Shown: positions 33,366 to 43,343, numbered from the stretch's first letter. The stretch: 64,000 bases of DNA from Planktosalinus sp963975935 (GCA_963975935.1 CAXBIQ010000005.1:147415-211414), one strand, 5' to 3'. The notes: generated by a model from the sequence alone, not told the origin. Numbers and translations are program-made.

Positions 33366-36300
33366 CTAATTGTCAAAATAATATTTCACTCCAACCCCGA
33401 AATTGTTGGAATAAAAATTCTTTAAGGTGTAAAACTCTGCATTAGCAGTAAGATAACACCAGGGGAACAAAGGAAAGCTTGCAGACCCCCGGTACCGTTG
33501 AAAAAAATCTGAAAAAGTATCAGCAAAAGCGGCAGCTTCCAGGCCAAATTCCACCTCTCCGGAAGGATTTTTATAGGCATATCGCAAACCTAAACCACCA
33601 TGCAGGCGTTCTTCAATAGTCCAGTACGGAAAACCATTCGTGTTGTTGCTATTGCCCAACCTGCCGGTGGCCTCTGTAAAAGGTGCTAAGGTAGCGTTAG
33701 TGCCAATCTTATAGTTTTTTCCTATTTGTGTTGAGAGAAGTCCGTCAAGAGCATCATCACTGTAGTAATTGCCTTGCAATAAAAAGACGGCGAATAAATC
33801 GGTTAGGAATTTTTGTTCTTCATAATAAACAGTAAGATTGGTATTATAAATGCCCAAACTATATGCCGGTCCTGTAACAGCCGGTTTATGTGAAAGGGAA
33901 ATTGACCTGTACAGACTGTCTTTTGACTGGGAAATGCCGGCTTGTAAACGGTAAAACAGATCATTGTATTCATCCATTTCCAAACGGGCAGTTGCCGTGT
34001 AATTTAATTTTTTAAAGCGCTCTTTGCTTTTAAAGCCATATTCAACCCCATATAAAGAGTGTGTGATATTAGCCGGGTTATCAAAATTCTGGTCTAGGGA
34101 GCGGGCAATGTATTGGGTGGCACTTACCAAATGTTTGTTTTCTTTGCCATCGTAAAAACCATAGGTGACATCTGTCCCCACTGAAGTGGGTAGTAGTCTG
34201 TTAGCCACAACAGCGTTTGAGATCTCAAGGGTATTCCCGGTTTTTAATCGCAGTTCTTTTGTTATTTTATGAAGTACTTCAGGATAAAAAAGATTTGGGT
34301 ACTTGTTCAGCAATTCTTTCTGGGTGGTTCCATCTGTGTATATAACATCCCTGTTCAAGAGTCTTTGTAACGCATCTTTTCCTGAACTCTCCGGAAGAGA
34401 AGATGCGAGTATCCAGCTCTTTTTGATGTTTCCCAGGGCTGCATAAACCTCAGCCATAAATAATTTCAGGTCATCATCTTCGGGATTTTTGGCGATATGG
34501 GCTGTGTAAATTTGTTCCATAGTATCAAGTGCCTGTAATTCATAATACCATTGCAATATTTCCCTGATCTGAATATCCGGGCTGCAGCCGGCCCACTCAA
34601 TCGCTTTCCGGTAAAATCCTCTATTGGCATAAGCATAAGCTATATTTGTACTTTGAGGAACTAGCTCGTCGTCACAGGGTGTAGCTTCCAGAAGCAAATT
34701 AACAGCCCTATAGGCATCATAGCGCAACAAATATTCAATGTATTTCGCGTAATCATTATTTTTCAAATAGTCCTCATTTCCATCAAGGGCATACCATTCC
34801 AATATAATTTCTCTTGAAATGTCTTTTGTACATGCAGACCATTGTATCGCGGCACCATATTGCTGATTATTAGCATACCACCAGGCAATGCTGTCTGCCA
34901 GCGGAAGCAAATAATCGTCTGTACAGGCTTTAGTGTCAGCAATAAATGATATAAAGTCATCCGGATACACATCGAGTAAGACATTGCTGTAAATCGTTTT
35001 ACTTTTCGCGTCAGGTGTGGTGTTGATTAAGTCAATCAATGATTGGGGCGATAAATTTCTGGTTTCTTCATAGAAATAGGTCAGATAGGTTTGCAATAGT
35101 TGCTGATTACCGGGATATAAATCCAACTGGCGGTCCATCCAGCGTTTTCTTATTTCCAGACTGGGATAATCACTGTTTTTAACCAGTTGCAGGGAAAGCG
35201 CAACGATGTCATTTTTTTCTGAACTATTCTCATAAGCGCTTTCCATCACCGGCCAGATTTCAAATTCGCGTCCTACATACCCTAAATATGTTGCCAATTT
35301 TGCCAAATCTGAAACCATAGAGCCCGGCACTCTTTCAATCTTGCGTTTGAGGATGGAAACGGCTTCGGAAACTCTTCCTTCTGCAATGAACCATTCTATT
35401 TCCTCATCGACCGTAGCAAATGCCTTATCGGCTTTCAGATAAGCTCCATAGCCTTCCACAGCCATCAGGGCATCTTCTGTTTTAGCTGTCAAAGCCGTTT
35501 TATTTAAAAGGTTGGGAAGCGAAAGTGAGGTTCCGTTTGTTTTTATATTATATAAAAAACCATCTTGAAAAGGGGTTTTGGTATACTCAATGCGGGTCCT
35601 TCTTAAAAAAGCCTCCAAATCTAAAGAGTTATCACGGGAAGCGTAGGCAAACCACCAGGTGGTTTTGCTTTCCTGAGGTCTTGAAAGGCTCACTGTATAA
35701 AGGTCTTCTGTAGCCGTATGGGCATAACGTTCATAGCGCCAGTTTTGCGTTTCTGCAGCTGCTGTTTCCGCCTTTACAAATCGTATGTAAGGATAGGTTT
35801 TTTTTAAATCTTTAATAAAACTGGAAAAGCGGGGATACATTGCGGTTTTACCGTTGGCAGATTTACGCCAGCCTAGGTTCAACGAATTCCTGAAGTCATA
35901 GTCTCCACGGGTTTTTTCATTTGCGCCAGGTTGAATCTGGTACACATCATCAGGGTGTACAAAATGAGACCAGATACCGGTGTAGAGATATAGGGACTGC
36001 ATTTCAAAACGTATTTTATCATCTAGAATAAAACCGCTTGTAATGCGTGGAAAATCAAAAAATACCCGGTTGAAGGGGTCGGGATCAAATTCGCGATTTC
36101 CTCCTTTTTCAAGATCACCCAGATACGTGCTGGCTATGTATTTAATGGAAGGCATTCCCCACTCCAGACTTGCTAGTCCTACACTGTCAATAAGATTAGA
36201 GGGGGGAACATAGGTTACAGGAAGTTTTCCATAGTTTGAAGACCTCCATTTTTTATAAGCTGTAAAAACGGCGGTTTCCATGAAGTCTTCCCGACCCCAG

Positions 36301-37379
36301 TCTTTCTTTAAAAGGGATATGTGATTGTAGCCGTGAAAAGCAATCTCATTTCCTGAATTGAGAACCTGGCGCATCAGCCAGTCAGCCATGATTACTTGAC
36401 GCCCATTGACATTCATTTTTGTTGTTTCCCATTCCGGCATAATAAACGGGGGCTCGGTATCCACCCGATAATCAAAACATACCACCGCTGTATATTCAAT
36501 ATTTTCTTCCCTGGAAAGCTTCAGCATATCGGGCCACCATACCTCTGTAACAAACGATGCCATGGTGACGTTCATTTCGCTGGCGATAGGCTCTTGTTTG
36601 ATGTCATACATAGGTGAGGGAAAGTCATCTAAAAAAATGACCCCCGCATTTACAACGGGATATGGAATCTTCTCTAAACCAGCCAGTATAGCCGCAAAAT
36701 AAAGCCCCCGATCTGCTTTTTGGGCACCCACGGTTGTATTCAGGACGAGTGTTTGCCCAAGACCCACTTTATACCTCAGCAATGTTGGATAATTTGTATC
36801 ATTTACCGCAGTTGCCAAAACCTCAACATCATCTTCAAAATTTTCGCGTTTTAATCCATTATGGTTATCCTCCAAGGGATAACTGGTGCTTTTTAAACCG
36901 GGAAGGAAATGGGTTTGGAATTTAATTCCTGTGGCTGCCGGGTCAATGGAATAAGGGGCATTGCTTTTTATACCGGCTAAAAAGCCAAAATTTACATCGT
37001 TAGATACATTGGGTATAAATATATGACCTCCATTGGCTACAAAAGTCACAAGGGTTTGCATGGCAGCCTCTGTAAGTAAATAAGTGTCTAAAACAACCAC
37101 AACCCGGGTAGGTGAAGATATAGCAGGGGTTCTGTTAAAGTCTTGAATATGGGTTAGCTCAACGGGGATTTTGGCATAATTCAGTGCCTTTTTGATATTG
37201 TTGTAATATCCTGCATCATGGGGGCTCTGCGGGTTGCTCAGGTATACCACTAAAGGGGTACTGCTGTTTCCTTCAGAGACAAAGGGTAATTCGCTGCGTT
37301 CACTCACATCAACTGCACATCCCAGAAAAAGGACCGCACAAATAAGGTTGGTAAAAAATAATCTTTTAGAGTGCTTCAC
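33366..37379 (-). CDS. Pel-like export protein: DUF2194 deacetylase + helical repeats + beta-barrel
   Basis: A giant envelope protein. The frame opens at 37430 (1354 residues, numbering used here), but the GTG at 37379 gives a clean lipoprotein signal (LFLGC, C38). Order: alpha/beta domain (about 60-255); DUF2194/NodB-like deacetylase (about 262-560) with D268-D269 in IFLDDFPSP, H366 and H370 in AFHGYNH, and H492 in FVHPDD; linker; TPR-like helical repeats (about 670-1060); and a C-terminal beta-barrel of alternating strands (about 1070-1354) ending YYFDN. This joins PelA-type deacetylation to PelB-type TPR scaffold and outer-membrane pore. It is the last gene of the operon; the start overlaps the preceding gene by 14 bp. 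Confidence 0.82.
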   Translation of the reverse strand: MKHSKRLFFTNLICAVLFLGCAVDVSERSELPFVSEGNSSTPLVVYLSNPQSPHDAGYYNNIKKALNYAKIPVELTHIQDFNRTPAISSPTRVVVVLDTYLLTEAAMQTLVTFVANGGHIFIPNVSNDVNFGFLAGIKSNAPYSIDPAATGIKFQTHFLPGLKSTSYPLEDNHNGLKRENFEDDVEVLATAVNDTNYPTLLRYKVGLGQTLVLNTTVGAQKADRGLYFAAILAGLEKIPYPVVNAGVIFLDDFPSPMYDIKQEPIASEMNVTMASFVTEVWWPDMLKLSREENIEYTAVVCFDYRVDTEPPFIMPEWETTKMNVNGRQVIMADWLMRQVLNSGNEIAFHGYNHISLLKKDWGREDFMETAVFTAYKKWRSSNYGKLPVTYVPPSNLIDSVGLASLEWGMPSIKYIASTYLGDLEKGGNREFDPDPFNRVFFDFPRITSGFILDDKIRFEMQSLYLYTGIWSHFVHPDDVYQIQPGANEKTRGDYDFRNSLNLGWRKSANGKTAMYPRFSSFIKDLKKTYPYIRFVKAETAAAETQNWRYERYAHTATEDLYTVSLSRPQESKTTWWFAYASRDNSLDLEAFLRRTRIEYTKTPFQDGFLYNIKTNGTSLSLPNLLNKTALTAKTEDALMAVEGYGAYLKADKAFATVDEEIEWFIAEGRVSEAVSILKRKIERVPGSMVSDLAKLATYLGYVGREFEIWPVMESAYENSSEKNDIVALSLQLVKNSDYPSLEIRKRWMDRQLDLYPGNQQLLQTYLTYFYEETRNLSPQSLIDLINTTPDAKSKTIYSNVLLDVYPDDFISFIADTKACTDDYLLPLADSIAWWYANNQQYGAAIQWSACTKDISREIILEWYALDGNEDYLKNNDYAKYIEYLLRYDAYRAVNLLLEATPCDDELVPQSTNIAYAYANRGFYRKAIEWAGCSPDIQIREILQWYYELQALDTMEQIYTAHIAKNPEDDDLKLFMAEVYAALGNIKKSWILASSLPESSGKDALQRLLNRDVIYTDGTTQKELLNKYPNLFYPEVLHKITKELRLKTGNTLEISNAVVANRLLPTSVGTDVTYGFYDGKENKHLVSATQYIARSLDQNFDNPANITHSLYGVEYGFKSKERFKKLNYTATARLEMDEYNDLFYRLQAGISQSKDSLYRSISLSHKPAVTGPAYSLGIYNTNLTVYYEEQKFLTDLFAVFLLQGNYYSDDALDGLLSTQIGKNYKIGTNATLAPFTEATGRLGNSNNTNGFPYWTIEERLHGGLGLRYAYKNPSGEVEFGLEAAAFADTFSDFFQRYRGSASFPLFPWCYLTANAEFYTLKNFYSNNFGVGVKYYFDN

Positions 37380-39390
37380 GCGAATTGTTTTTTGAAAGTA
37401 AATCGTTAATATTCCCGGCGCCGGGTTCATTTATTATTTCATAAACCTCAACCTCCTTACCTTTGTAAAACAAACGGACCTCTCTCTCCCGCTGTCTTAG
37501 TACAGAGAGGTTTTCACGCACCCTTTTTTGGTCCTCGGCATTAATTCCGTTTTTTATATTCAATTGGGCATCTTCACTGTAAAGAAATACGAAAGTCGTT
37601 TTAGGAAGTATCAGATGCGGATTTTCTTTCAGTAAAGCTTTATCGGTTCTGTGCTTTGCATAATTTGCATCACGGTCCAGATACCGGGTATTAAAGTATT
37701 CGTAGTTAATAAAGTAGTGACTGTCTCTGCTGATAGGTGCGCTTGAAACACTGTTTACAATAGCATAAGAATAGGGAAGGTAGTTGCTTTCAATGGTGTT
37801 ATAGGCACTTAAAACGCTTTCTATAGCCAGGCTTCTTTTAGTGAGTTGCAGCGGATTTTGCTGTTGCCAGAGCCCCAGTGATCCCAGTACAAGCACAACC
37901 ATGGAAAGTGTCGCCGCAAGGGGAGCTCTTTTTTTCTGTCCTAAAAGAATCTGCAACCAACAAAAAACAACCCATATAAGGATTCCAAAGGAAATGGGGA
38001 TGAAAACGGTTATCAACTGGTTCAGGACATCCCTGTCAAAGAATAGGTTCTTTATATTCATTATCTGGGTCAGGCTTACCAGCAGTAGTGAAAATGCCAG
38101 CAGGGTATACCCTTTCTTTTTATTTCTGAAGAACAGCGGCAGTACCAAAACAAGACCGGATATGGCAACAATTTGAAGGAAAACAACAAACTCTGAATAC
38201 GGTAAAACCAGTTGCGGCACATACGTATAAGAGCTCACCGAGTATAAATTTGAATACAGAAATTCTGAAAAAGAATCTCCGCCCGAAAACACGGCCATCG
38301 CATATATGCAAAGCACCAGTAATAATGAACACATAAAGGCCAGTAAAGCGCTTTTAAAGAAGGGTTTGACACCTTTGGGGATACTGAAGTATGCAAAAAG
38401 AAGAAAGAGGGGTGCCACCAGCAGTGATACAAACAAATCAATAAAAGCGATACCGCTAAACAGCACGGTCATTTTCAAAAAATAGGCTCTTTTATTTTTT
38501 GACAGGGTTTCAGGCCGCAAGACCATCGCAAATGCAGGTATGGCAATAGCTAAAGCCAAAAACACCGATCTGTGCTGGGTAATTGTCGCTATGTCCAGCA
38601 ACATAAAACCGTACAGGAAGATAAAACCCAGAGCCGCAATTAAACCGGGAAACCAACGTGTTTGTGTAATCTTTGACGTACCCCAAAAAACAGAAACCGC
38701 GAGCAGGGAAGACTCCAGAAAACCAAATGTCTGTAAGGCCAGGGAACTGCTTATTCCGGTGAGTTGTTTGTACAAACTAATCAGTGCATAATCACCCAGG
38801 ATGATCTCCCGGTTGCTGAGCCAGTTTTGGTTGCCCAGCCCTTTAACAATGATTAAATCATTGTACCAAATATTTGACAACGTATAGTTGTCAAAATGTA
38901 AAAACCAGACCCGTGACAGGTAGGCGGTAATAAAGACTGCAATGGGAATACCATAATGAATCAGCGCTTTTTTGCGAAACAGTTTCTTTACAGTCCGTTG
39001 TATTTTCGATTTCTTAAAAAATGTTGTTTTCAGCCATTCTGAAAAGGAAGCATTCCTGTCTGTCAAGTCCAGAAAAAAGAGTAATGTGTTTTCTCTTCGT
39101 TCTTTTAACTGGGTCTTTAAAGGAATACCCCAACGCAGGTCAAGTGCTGTTAAGACTATAAAACCGAAAATAACAAGAAAAACGGTGAACCGGTCAAACG
39201 AATTGATTTGAATTAGCACAAAGCACAGCAGTACAGCAGCACTGATAAAAAAGATTAAGCCGGCATAGTTTGACGTTTTTGTTTTACCGGATTTGGGTAC
39301 TGCAAACCGGTATAGTATGGCAACAAAGAGCACAAACATTCCCAGCCTGAACAGGCCTAAAAATAGGGAGGGTCTGTAGAATTGTTCCAT
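37366..39390 (-). CDS. Polytopic GT-C-like membrane protein of the Pel-like operon
   Basis: A 674-residue inner-membrane protein. It has about three helices near the N-terminus, a cytoplasmic basic stretch (about 115-155), about ten more helices (about 160-520), and a C-terminal soluble, probably periplasmic domain (about 530-674). The acidic first large external loop (WFLHFDNYTLSN) and the overall layout recall GT-C glycosyltransferases that use lipid-linked sugars, but I see no decisive motif. It holds the place where other Pel operons encode PelD or PelE, and it resembles neither (no GAF or degenerate GGDEF domain, no TPR). Confidence 0.72.
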   Translation of the reverse strand: MEQFYRPSLFLGLFRLGMFVLFVAILYRFAVPKSGKTKTSNYAGLIFFISAAVLLCFVLIQINSFDRFTVFLVIFGFIVLTALDLRWGIPLKTQLKERRENTLLFFLDLTDRNASFSEWLKTTFFKKSKIQRTVKKLFRKKALIHYGIPIAVFITAYLSRVWFLHFDNYTLSNIWYNDLIIVKGLGNQNWLSNREIILGDYALISLYKQLTGISSSLALQTFGFLESSLLAVSVFWGTSKITQTRWFPGLIAALGFIFLYGFMLLDIATITQHRSVFLALAIAIPAFAMVLRPETLSKNKRAYFLKMTVLFSGIAFIDLFVSLLVAPLFLLFAYFSIPKGVKPFFKSALLAFMCSLLLVLCIYAMAVFSGGDSFSEFLYSNLYSVSSYTYVPQLVLPYSEFVVFLQIVAISGLVLVLPLFFRNKKKGYTLLAFSLLLVSLTQIMNIKNLFFDRDVLNQLITVFIPISFGILIWVVFCWLQILLGQKKRAPLAATLSMVVLVLGSLGLWQQQNPLQLTKRSLAIESVLSAYNTIESNYLPYSYAIVNSVSSAPISRDSHYFINYEYFNTRYLDRDANYAKHRTDKALLKENPHLILPKTTFVFLYSEDAQLNIKNGINAEDQKRVRENLSVLRQREREVRLFYKGKEVEVYEIINEPGAGNINDLLSKNNSREAL

Positions 39391-39414
39391 AGATTCCGGG
39401 GTTTAACAACAATT

Positions 39415-40224
39415 TCAGTAGTGTGGTATTTTTTGTAATTCAATTCTTCCTATAAAATAGCTCCATCCTAAATCCTTTATTCTGTCGACGATTTGGGAAT
39501 GCAGCATTTTTGTATCGGCATACTCTATTAATATTATCTGAACATCATGTTCGGCTTCTATGCCGCTAAGTTCATTGACGCGATTGGTATAGGTTTTCTC
39601 ATCCCGCAGGCGGTATTTTCTTCTGGTAAAATCAAAATCGGTAGCTACAGATTCAACGCCCAGCACATCCACATATTCACGTGTGTCGGCTATAATCTCA
39701 ACACCCGCATTTTGCATCATAAAGATATCGGGGAAAGCCGTTTTAACACGCTTGAGAAAAGCCGTCAGTGCAGGTTTTTGATGGGGTGTGGGACCATAAA
39801 TACTGAAATTATCAATATTGTCGAGAAACAACCCATCATACCCCCTCTCGGTCATATACATCTCAATGAGTTCAAAAAGGACTTCTGTGGTTTTGGGGTT
39901 TTCAAGGTCAAGGATGTTGCTGTCCCATATTTTATTCTCGCCTATGGTATGGTCGACCAGTTTTGGATAGTACCAGGAGCCTTTATCCACTTCGCCTAAA
40001 CTAATGTAGGCCAGCACCTTCTTGTTGTTTTCTTTAAAAGCACGAACATCCATAGCGGTAAAATAAGCGGGTTCTACAATTAAATAATCATAGCCCGTTA
40101 CCTTTTCAGGAAATAAATCACCATAGCAAAACAGAACTTCCTCGCTTTTTTGTTGCGCAGTTATCATACCCGAAAATATTACAATCGTTAGTAGTGTTAT
40201 CTTTAAATTTTTAAAATGCTGCAT
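39415..40224 (-). CDS. PelA-type endo-alpha-1,4-polygalactosaminidase (GH114-like)
   Basis: A protein of about 269 residues from the ATG at 40224 (280 from 40257), exported by a signal peptide ending GMITAQ. The mature part is one TIM-barrel of the TM1410/GH114 type, related to the hydrolase half of PelA. It has LAYISLGEVDKGSWY near the N-terminus and GYDGLFLDNIDNF with the likely catalytic Asp. It would cut a galactosamine-rich polymer in the periplasm. PelA normally fuses hydrolase and deacetylase; here the hydrolase is a separate gene and the deacetylase sits in the giant protein downstream. Confidence 0.87.
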   Translation of the reverse strand: MQHFKNLKITLLTIVIFSGMITAQQKSEEVLFCYGDLFPEKVTGYDYLIVEPAYFTAMDVRAFKENNKKVLAYISLGEVDKGSWYYPKLVDHTIGENKIWDSNILDLENPKTTEVLFELIEMYMTERGYDGLFLDNIDNFSIYGPTPHQKPALTAFLKRVKTAFPDIFMMQNAGVEIIADTREYVDVLGVESVATDFDFTRRKYRLRDEKTYTNRVNELSGIEAEHDVQIILIEYADTKMLHSQIVDRIKDLGWSYFIGRIELQKIPHY

Positions 40225-41821
40225 AATAGTTATAATCAAGTTTCTTAAAAAATGCATGGACCATTCGGGTGGTTAAGACCATAAATACTACTGAGCCCGC
40301 CAGTATTCCAATCACACTGTATTCATAGGAAATAACACGACTGAACCACCACCCCACACCCAGGTTTACCACACAGGCGATCAGTAATGCTTTAAGCGGT
40401 TTTTGAGATTTATTCAACGTGAACAAAAGCAACACGTTCAACAAAGCCAGTGTTAAAAAAAGATAGGCCACACACCCCAAAATGGCCACGATAAGACTCA
40501 AGGAGCTGATCTGTTCATCAAAACCTGCCTGATAGCCCCAGGGCTGCGTGATGGTGAAGTACAACAATACCATAATGAACAGGGCATTTAGCGCAAAAAC
40601 CCAGAGGTGTTTGTAATACATGCTGAGCATCTGTTTGTTAAAAAGCTTTGCATCAGTATACTTAATGGTGCGTTGTTTATGCTCCAGGGTACGGCTAAAG
40701 GATGACACACTGTATTCCAGAACGCCTGCAAGCAGGAAAAAAACCAGCATCGCCAGGTCCATACCAATTTCATAATCCTTATCGTAATAAATGATATAAG
40801 GAAGGATGCGGTCCTGCGTGGAGGACCAGGCCAGAATGCGATCGGTAAATATAAAAATATAGAAAAAGGTGCCATACAGGAAGTAGTTGTAATTCCTGGA
40901 GAGCAGTACCCCTAATTTGGGACTGCCGTTTTGAACCCCTTTTTTGGATTGCACTGTTTTCTTTAAAAAAAAGTGTAAATAAACCCATGAAATACCGGTA
41001 GCAATTGCAATACCCAGCCAGTGAATGCTGTAAATGGACCAGGACGAATAAAACAACAGCAGCCCGGCGACCCCCGTTCCCGCAAATACAGAAACAGAAA
41101 TAATCCAGCGTCGCTTAATGGTATACAGCGGTGCAAAAACCAACAGCAAGGTGCCTATTAAAAAAGCGTATGCAAAAACAATAAGCAAAAACAACAAAGG
41201 ATAAAGGTTGAGTACAAAGTTTACTGCCGTCACCACAACAAACAACATCAATAAAAAAGCCACGCCCCATTTTAACAGGTAGTCAACAGATTTTTTTGTC
41301 ATTTCATAATCTTCGTGATACCAGTAATAAGAGACCTGCTTGCTGATCGCCTGCACAAATCCGCCGGTGGCGGTAAGCCCCATGATTAAACCGAGCACAA
41401 CGGCGGTTGACTGAACGGTATTAAACCCTACAAAGGTCCACAGCGAGTAGCCAAAAAGAACGATGGCCACAATTTGAAGCGCTATGGGCAATAAGTGAAA
41501 CATACCCTTACTGTAATCCTGTATCAGCAGCTTTTGCCGCACTGCAGAATATTCAGAGAGATACAGCATTTTGCTTTCCTTGCGTTCCTCCTTTATTTGT
41601 TGCTTGTTTTTTAAGGGTGGCTGAGAAGGGTTGTTCAGCAGCTCAAAAACGTGGTCAGACAAATCTGCTATACTGTCAAATCCATAATCATCCTGAACGT
41701 CAACATCACGAATGCCCAGAGATTCTATGGTAGCATATATAACACGCACATTGACGGGCTTGCCGTTGCGGTCTTTTATGGTTTCAATCAGGGTATTGTA
41801 TATGTTCTTATCCGGCTGCAT
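40211..41821 (-). CDS. pelG: PelG-like polysaccharide transporter with N-terminal extension
   Basis: A 536-residue inner-membrane protein of the PelG/MATE-like type with about twelve membrane helices (from about residue 105). PelG moves the growing Pel polymer across the inner membrane together with PelF. Usual PelG is about 450 residues; here about 85 extra cytoplasmic residues come first (containing DDYGFDSIADLSDHVF), then a basic linker. The start overlaps pelF by 14 bp. The C-terminus overlaps the hydrolase gene by 14 bp (47 bp if the longer hydrolase start is used). Confidence 0.88.
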   Translation of the reverse strand: MQPDKNIYNTLIETIKDRNGKPVNVRVIYATIESLGIRDVDVQDDYGFDSIADLSDHVFELLNNPSQPPLKNKQQIKEERKESKMLYLSEYSAVRQKLLIQDYSKGMFHLLPIALQIVAIVLFGYSLWTFVGFNTVQSTAVVLGLIMGLTATGGFVQAISKQVSYYWYHEDYEMTKKSVDYLLKWGVAFLLMLFVVVTAVNFVLNLYPLLFLLIVFAYAFLIGTLLLVFAPLYTIKRRWIISVSVFAGTGVAGLLLFYSSWSIYSIHWLGIAIATGISWVYLHFFLKKTVQSKKGVQNGSPKLGVLLSRNYNYFLYGTFFYIFIFTDRILAWSSTQDRILPYIIYYDKDYEIGMDLAMLVFFLLAGVLEYSVSSFSRTLEHKQRTIKYTDAKLFNKQMLSMYYKHLWVFALNALFIMVLLYFTITQPWGYQAGFDEQISSLSLIVAILGCVAYLFLTLALLNVLLLFTLNKSQKPLKALLIACVVNLGVGWWFSRVISYEYSVIGILAGSVVFMVLTTRMVHAFFKKLDYNYYAAF

Positions 41822-43343
41822 ATTTCTTGAGGCTTAAGTCATGTTGCGGCATTACAGGCTGGGGTTTGTAATGAACTTCATGATACACCCGTTCATAGGT
41901 TTCTATGAAATTTGCCATCGTAAAGTTTTCTATAATCCGTTTGCGGGCATTTCTGCTCATTTCCTCACGCAGATGGGTATCGGTCAGCAACTGGACTACC
42001 CTGTTGCCAATATCTTCCGGATCTCTGGGTTTGCATATAAAACCCGACACCTGATGATTCAGTGCTTCTGCTGTTCCGCCCACATCGGTGGCTACCACGG
42101 GAATCCCACAACTCATAGATTCCAGTATGGTATAGGGAAATCCTTCAGATACCGATGTCAAGATGGATAGATCTCCTTCACAAAACAGCTCTTGGGGACA
42201 GTTGCGTGTACCTTTTAGCGTAAAATTATTCTGCAGCCCCAGTTCCTTGATCAGCGCTTCACATTCGGCGGTATATTCAGGAACGGAGGTCTTGTCACCA
42301 TACACCAGAAATTGCACATTGGGAATTTTCCTTTTCACTACGGCACAGGACCGAATCATCGTGATAATATCTTTTAATTCAAATATCCGAGCAAGCGCCA
42401 CCACGGTAGGGGTGTGGCGTAAGTGTTCCGGTTTTGGGCGCGGTTTAAACAGGGTATGGTCAATACCGTTATAGGCGACCCTCAGTTTTTCGGGAGCAGC
42501 GCCATATTGCAGTTCCCATTTTTTGTTGAATTGATTTACAGAAAGAATGATATCAGCCTTATGATACGCCAGGCGGGCGATGCTTTCCGAAAAGCAAATC
42601 AGGAATTTCTTCAGGAAAAAAGAATATCCCGAACTGTTGATAGCCAGCAGGCGTTCTCTTATAAACACCCCATGCTCTGTGAGCACGATGGGGGTATTGT
42701 ACTTGTAACTGGCAATCAAAGCCGGCAACAAGGCAAAACCACTCATGGTAAGGTGCACCACATCTACTTTGGGTACCGGTACAGAAAGGGGTGTCAACAA
42801 ACGGTATAACCAGCGCATGCCCGTGGTTAATTCGATAAGCTTGGGCTCCGGTTCCCCTTTCCTGACACCCATGGTACATACAAATTCACGATAGGTATTC
42901 CAGACCTGCTGTTCCAGCATCGTTTCCTTAAAGTCAAACAGCTTAAAGTAATGCCACATTTCAATGAACACCCGGTCTAAGCGGTCGGGATCATGATTGT
43001 CAGAATAGATATGCGTGAGCAGTTCCTCTAAAAGAGGTACAAATCGTAAGGATACTATGCGCGCTGTAGTCCTGTTTTTCTTACTAACGGTTGTAGCATA
43101 ATTTACTCCCTCTCCGGTATAATCTCCCGGCTCGTCTGGTGACCACAGCGGAACCTGTATCACGTGTTTAACAGATTGAGGAAGCGTGTATTTGGATTTT
43201 GTATGATAATTGGCTGTAATGGCGTACAAGGTGAAATCTGCATTATCTACGCGATTGCACAAGGTATGCGCCCAGGTAGAAACACCACCGTCGCAGTAAG
43301 GATAAGTCCCCTCGAGGACAAGCATAATCTTTATTTTCCCCAT
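41808..43343 (-). CDS. pelF: PelF-like GT4 glycosyltransferase
   Basis: A 511-residue cytoplasmic glycosyltransferase of family GT4, PelF type. The N-terminal VLEGTYPYCDGGVSTWAH segment is the PelF signature, and the C-terminal Rossmann domain carries the nucleotide-sugar EX7E motif in SVSEGFPYTILESMSCG. PelF polymerises UDP-activated N-acetylhexosamine in Pel synthesis. It is the first gene of the leftward five-gene operon. The 563-bp upstream region should hold the promoter, but I did not find a clear one. Confidence 0.93.
   Translation of the reverse strand: MGKIKIMLVLEGTYPYCDGGVSTWAHTLCNRVDNADFTLYAITANYHTKSKYTLPQSVKHVIQVPLWSPDEPGDYTGEGVNYATTVSKKNRTTARIVSLRFVPLLEELLTHIYSDNHDPDRLDRVFIEMWHYFKLFDFKETMLEQQVWNTYREFVCTMGVRKGEPEPKLIELTTGMRWLYRLLTPLSVPVPKVDVVHLTMSGFALLPALIASYKYNTPIVLTEHGVFIRERLLAINSSGYSFFLKKFLICFSESIARLAYHKADIILSVNQFNKKWELQYGAAPEKLRVAYNGIDHTLFKPRPKPEHLRHTPTVVALARIFELKDIITMIRSCAVVKRKIPNVQFLVYGDKTSVPEYTAECEALIKELGLQNNFTLKGTRNCPQELFCEGDLSILTSVSEGFPYTILESMSCGIPVVATDVGGTAEALNHQVSGFICKPRDPEDIGNRVVQLLTDTHLREEMSRNARKRIIENFTMANFIETYERVYHEVHYKPQPVMPQHDLSLKKYAAG

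Noticed and set aside
41570..41821. Acyl-carrier domain on PelG
   Set aside because: Only a short DSI-like stretch is seen and the surrounding pattern is too weak for a carrier-protein call.
43130..43343. Pel operon as an ordinary capsule or LPS cluster
   Set aside because: PelF and PelG signatures and a PelA-type hydrolase argue for a Pel-like polymer.
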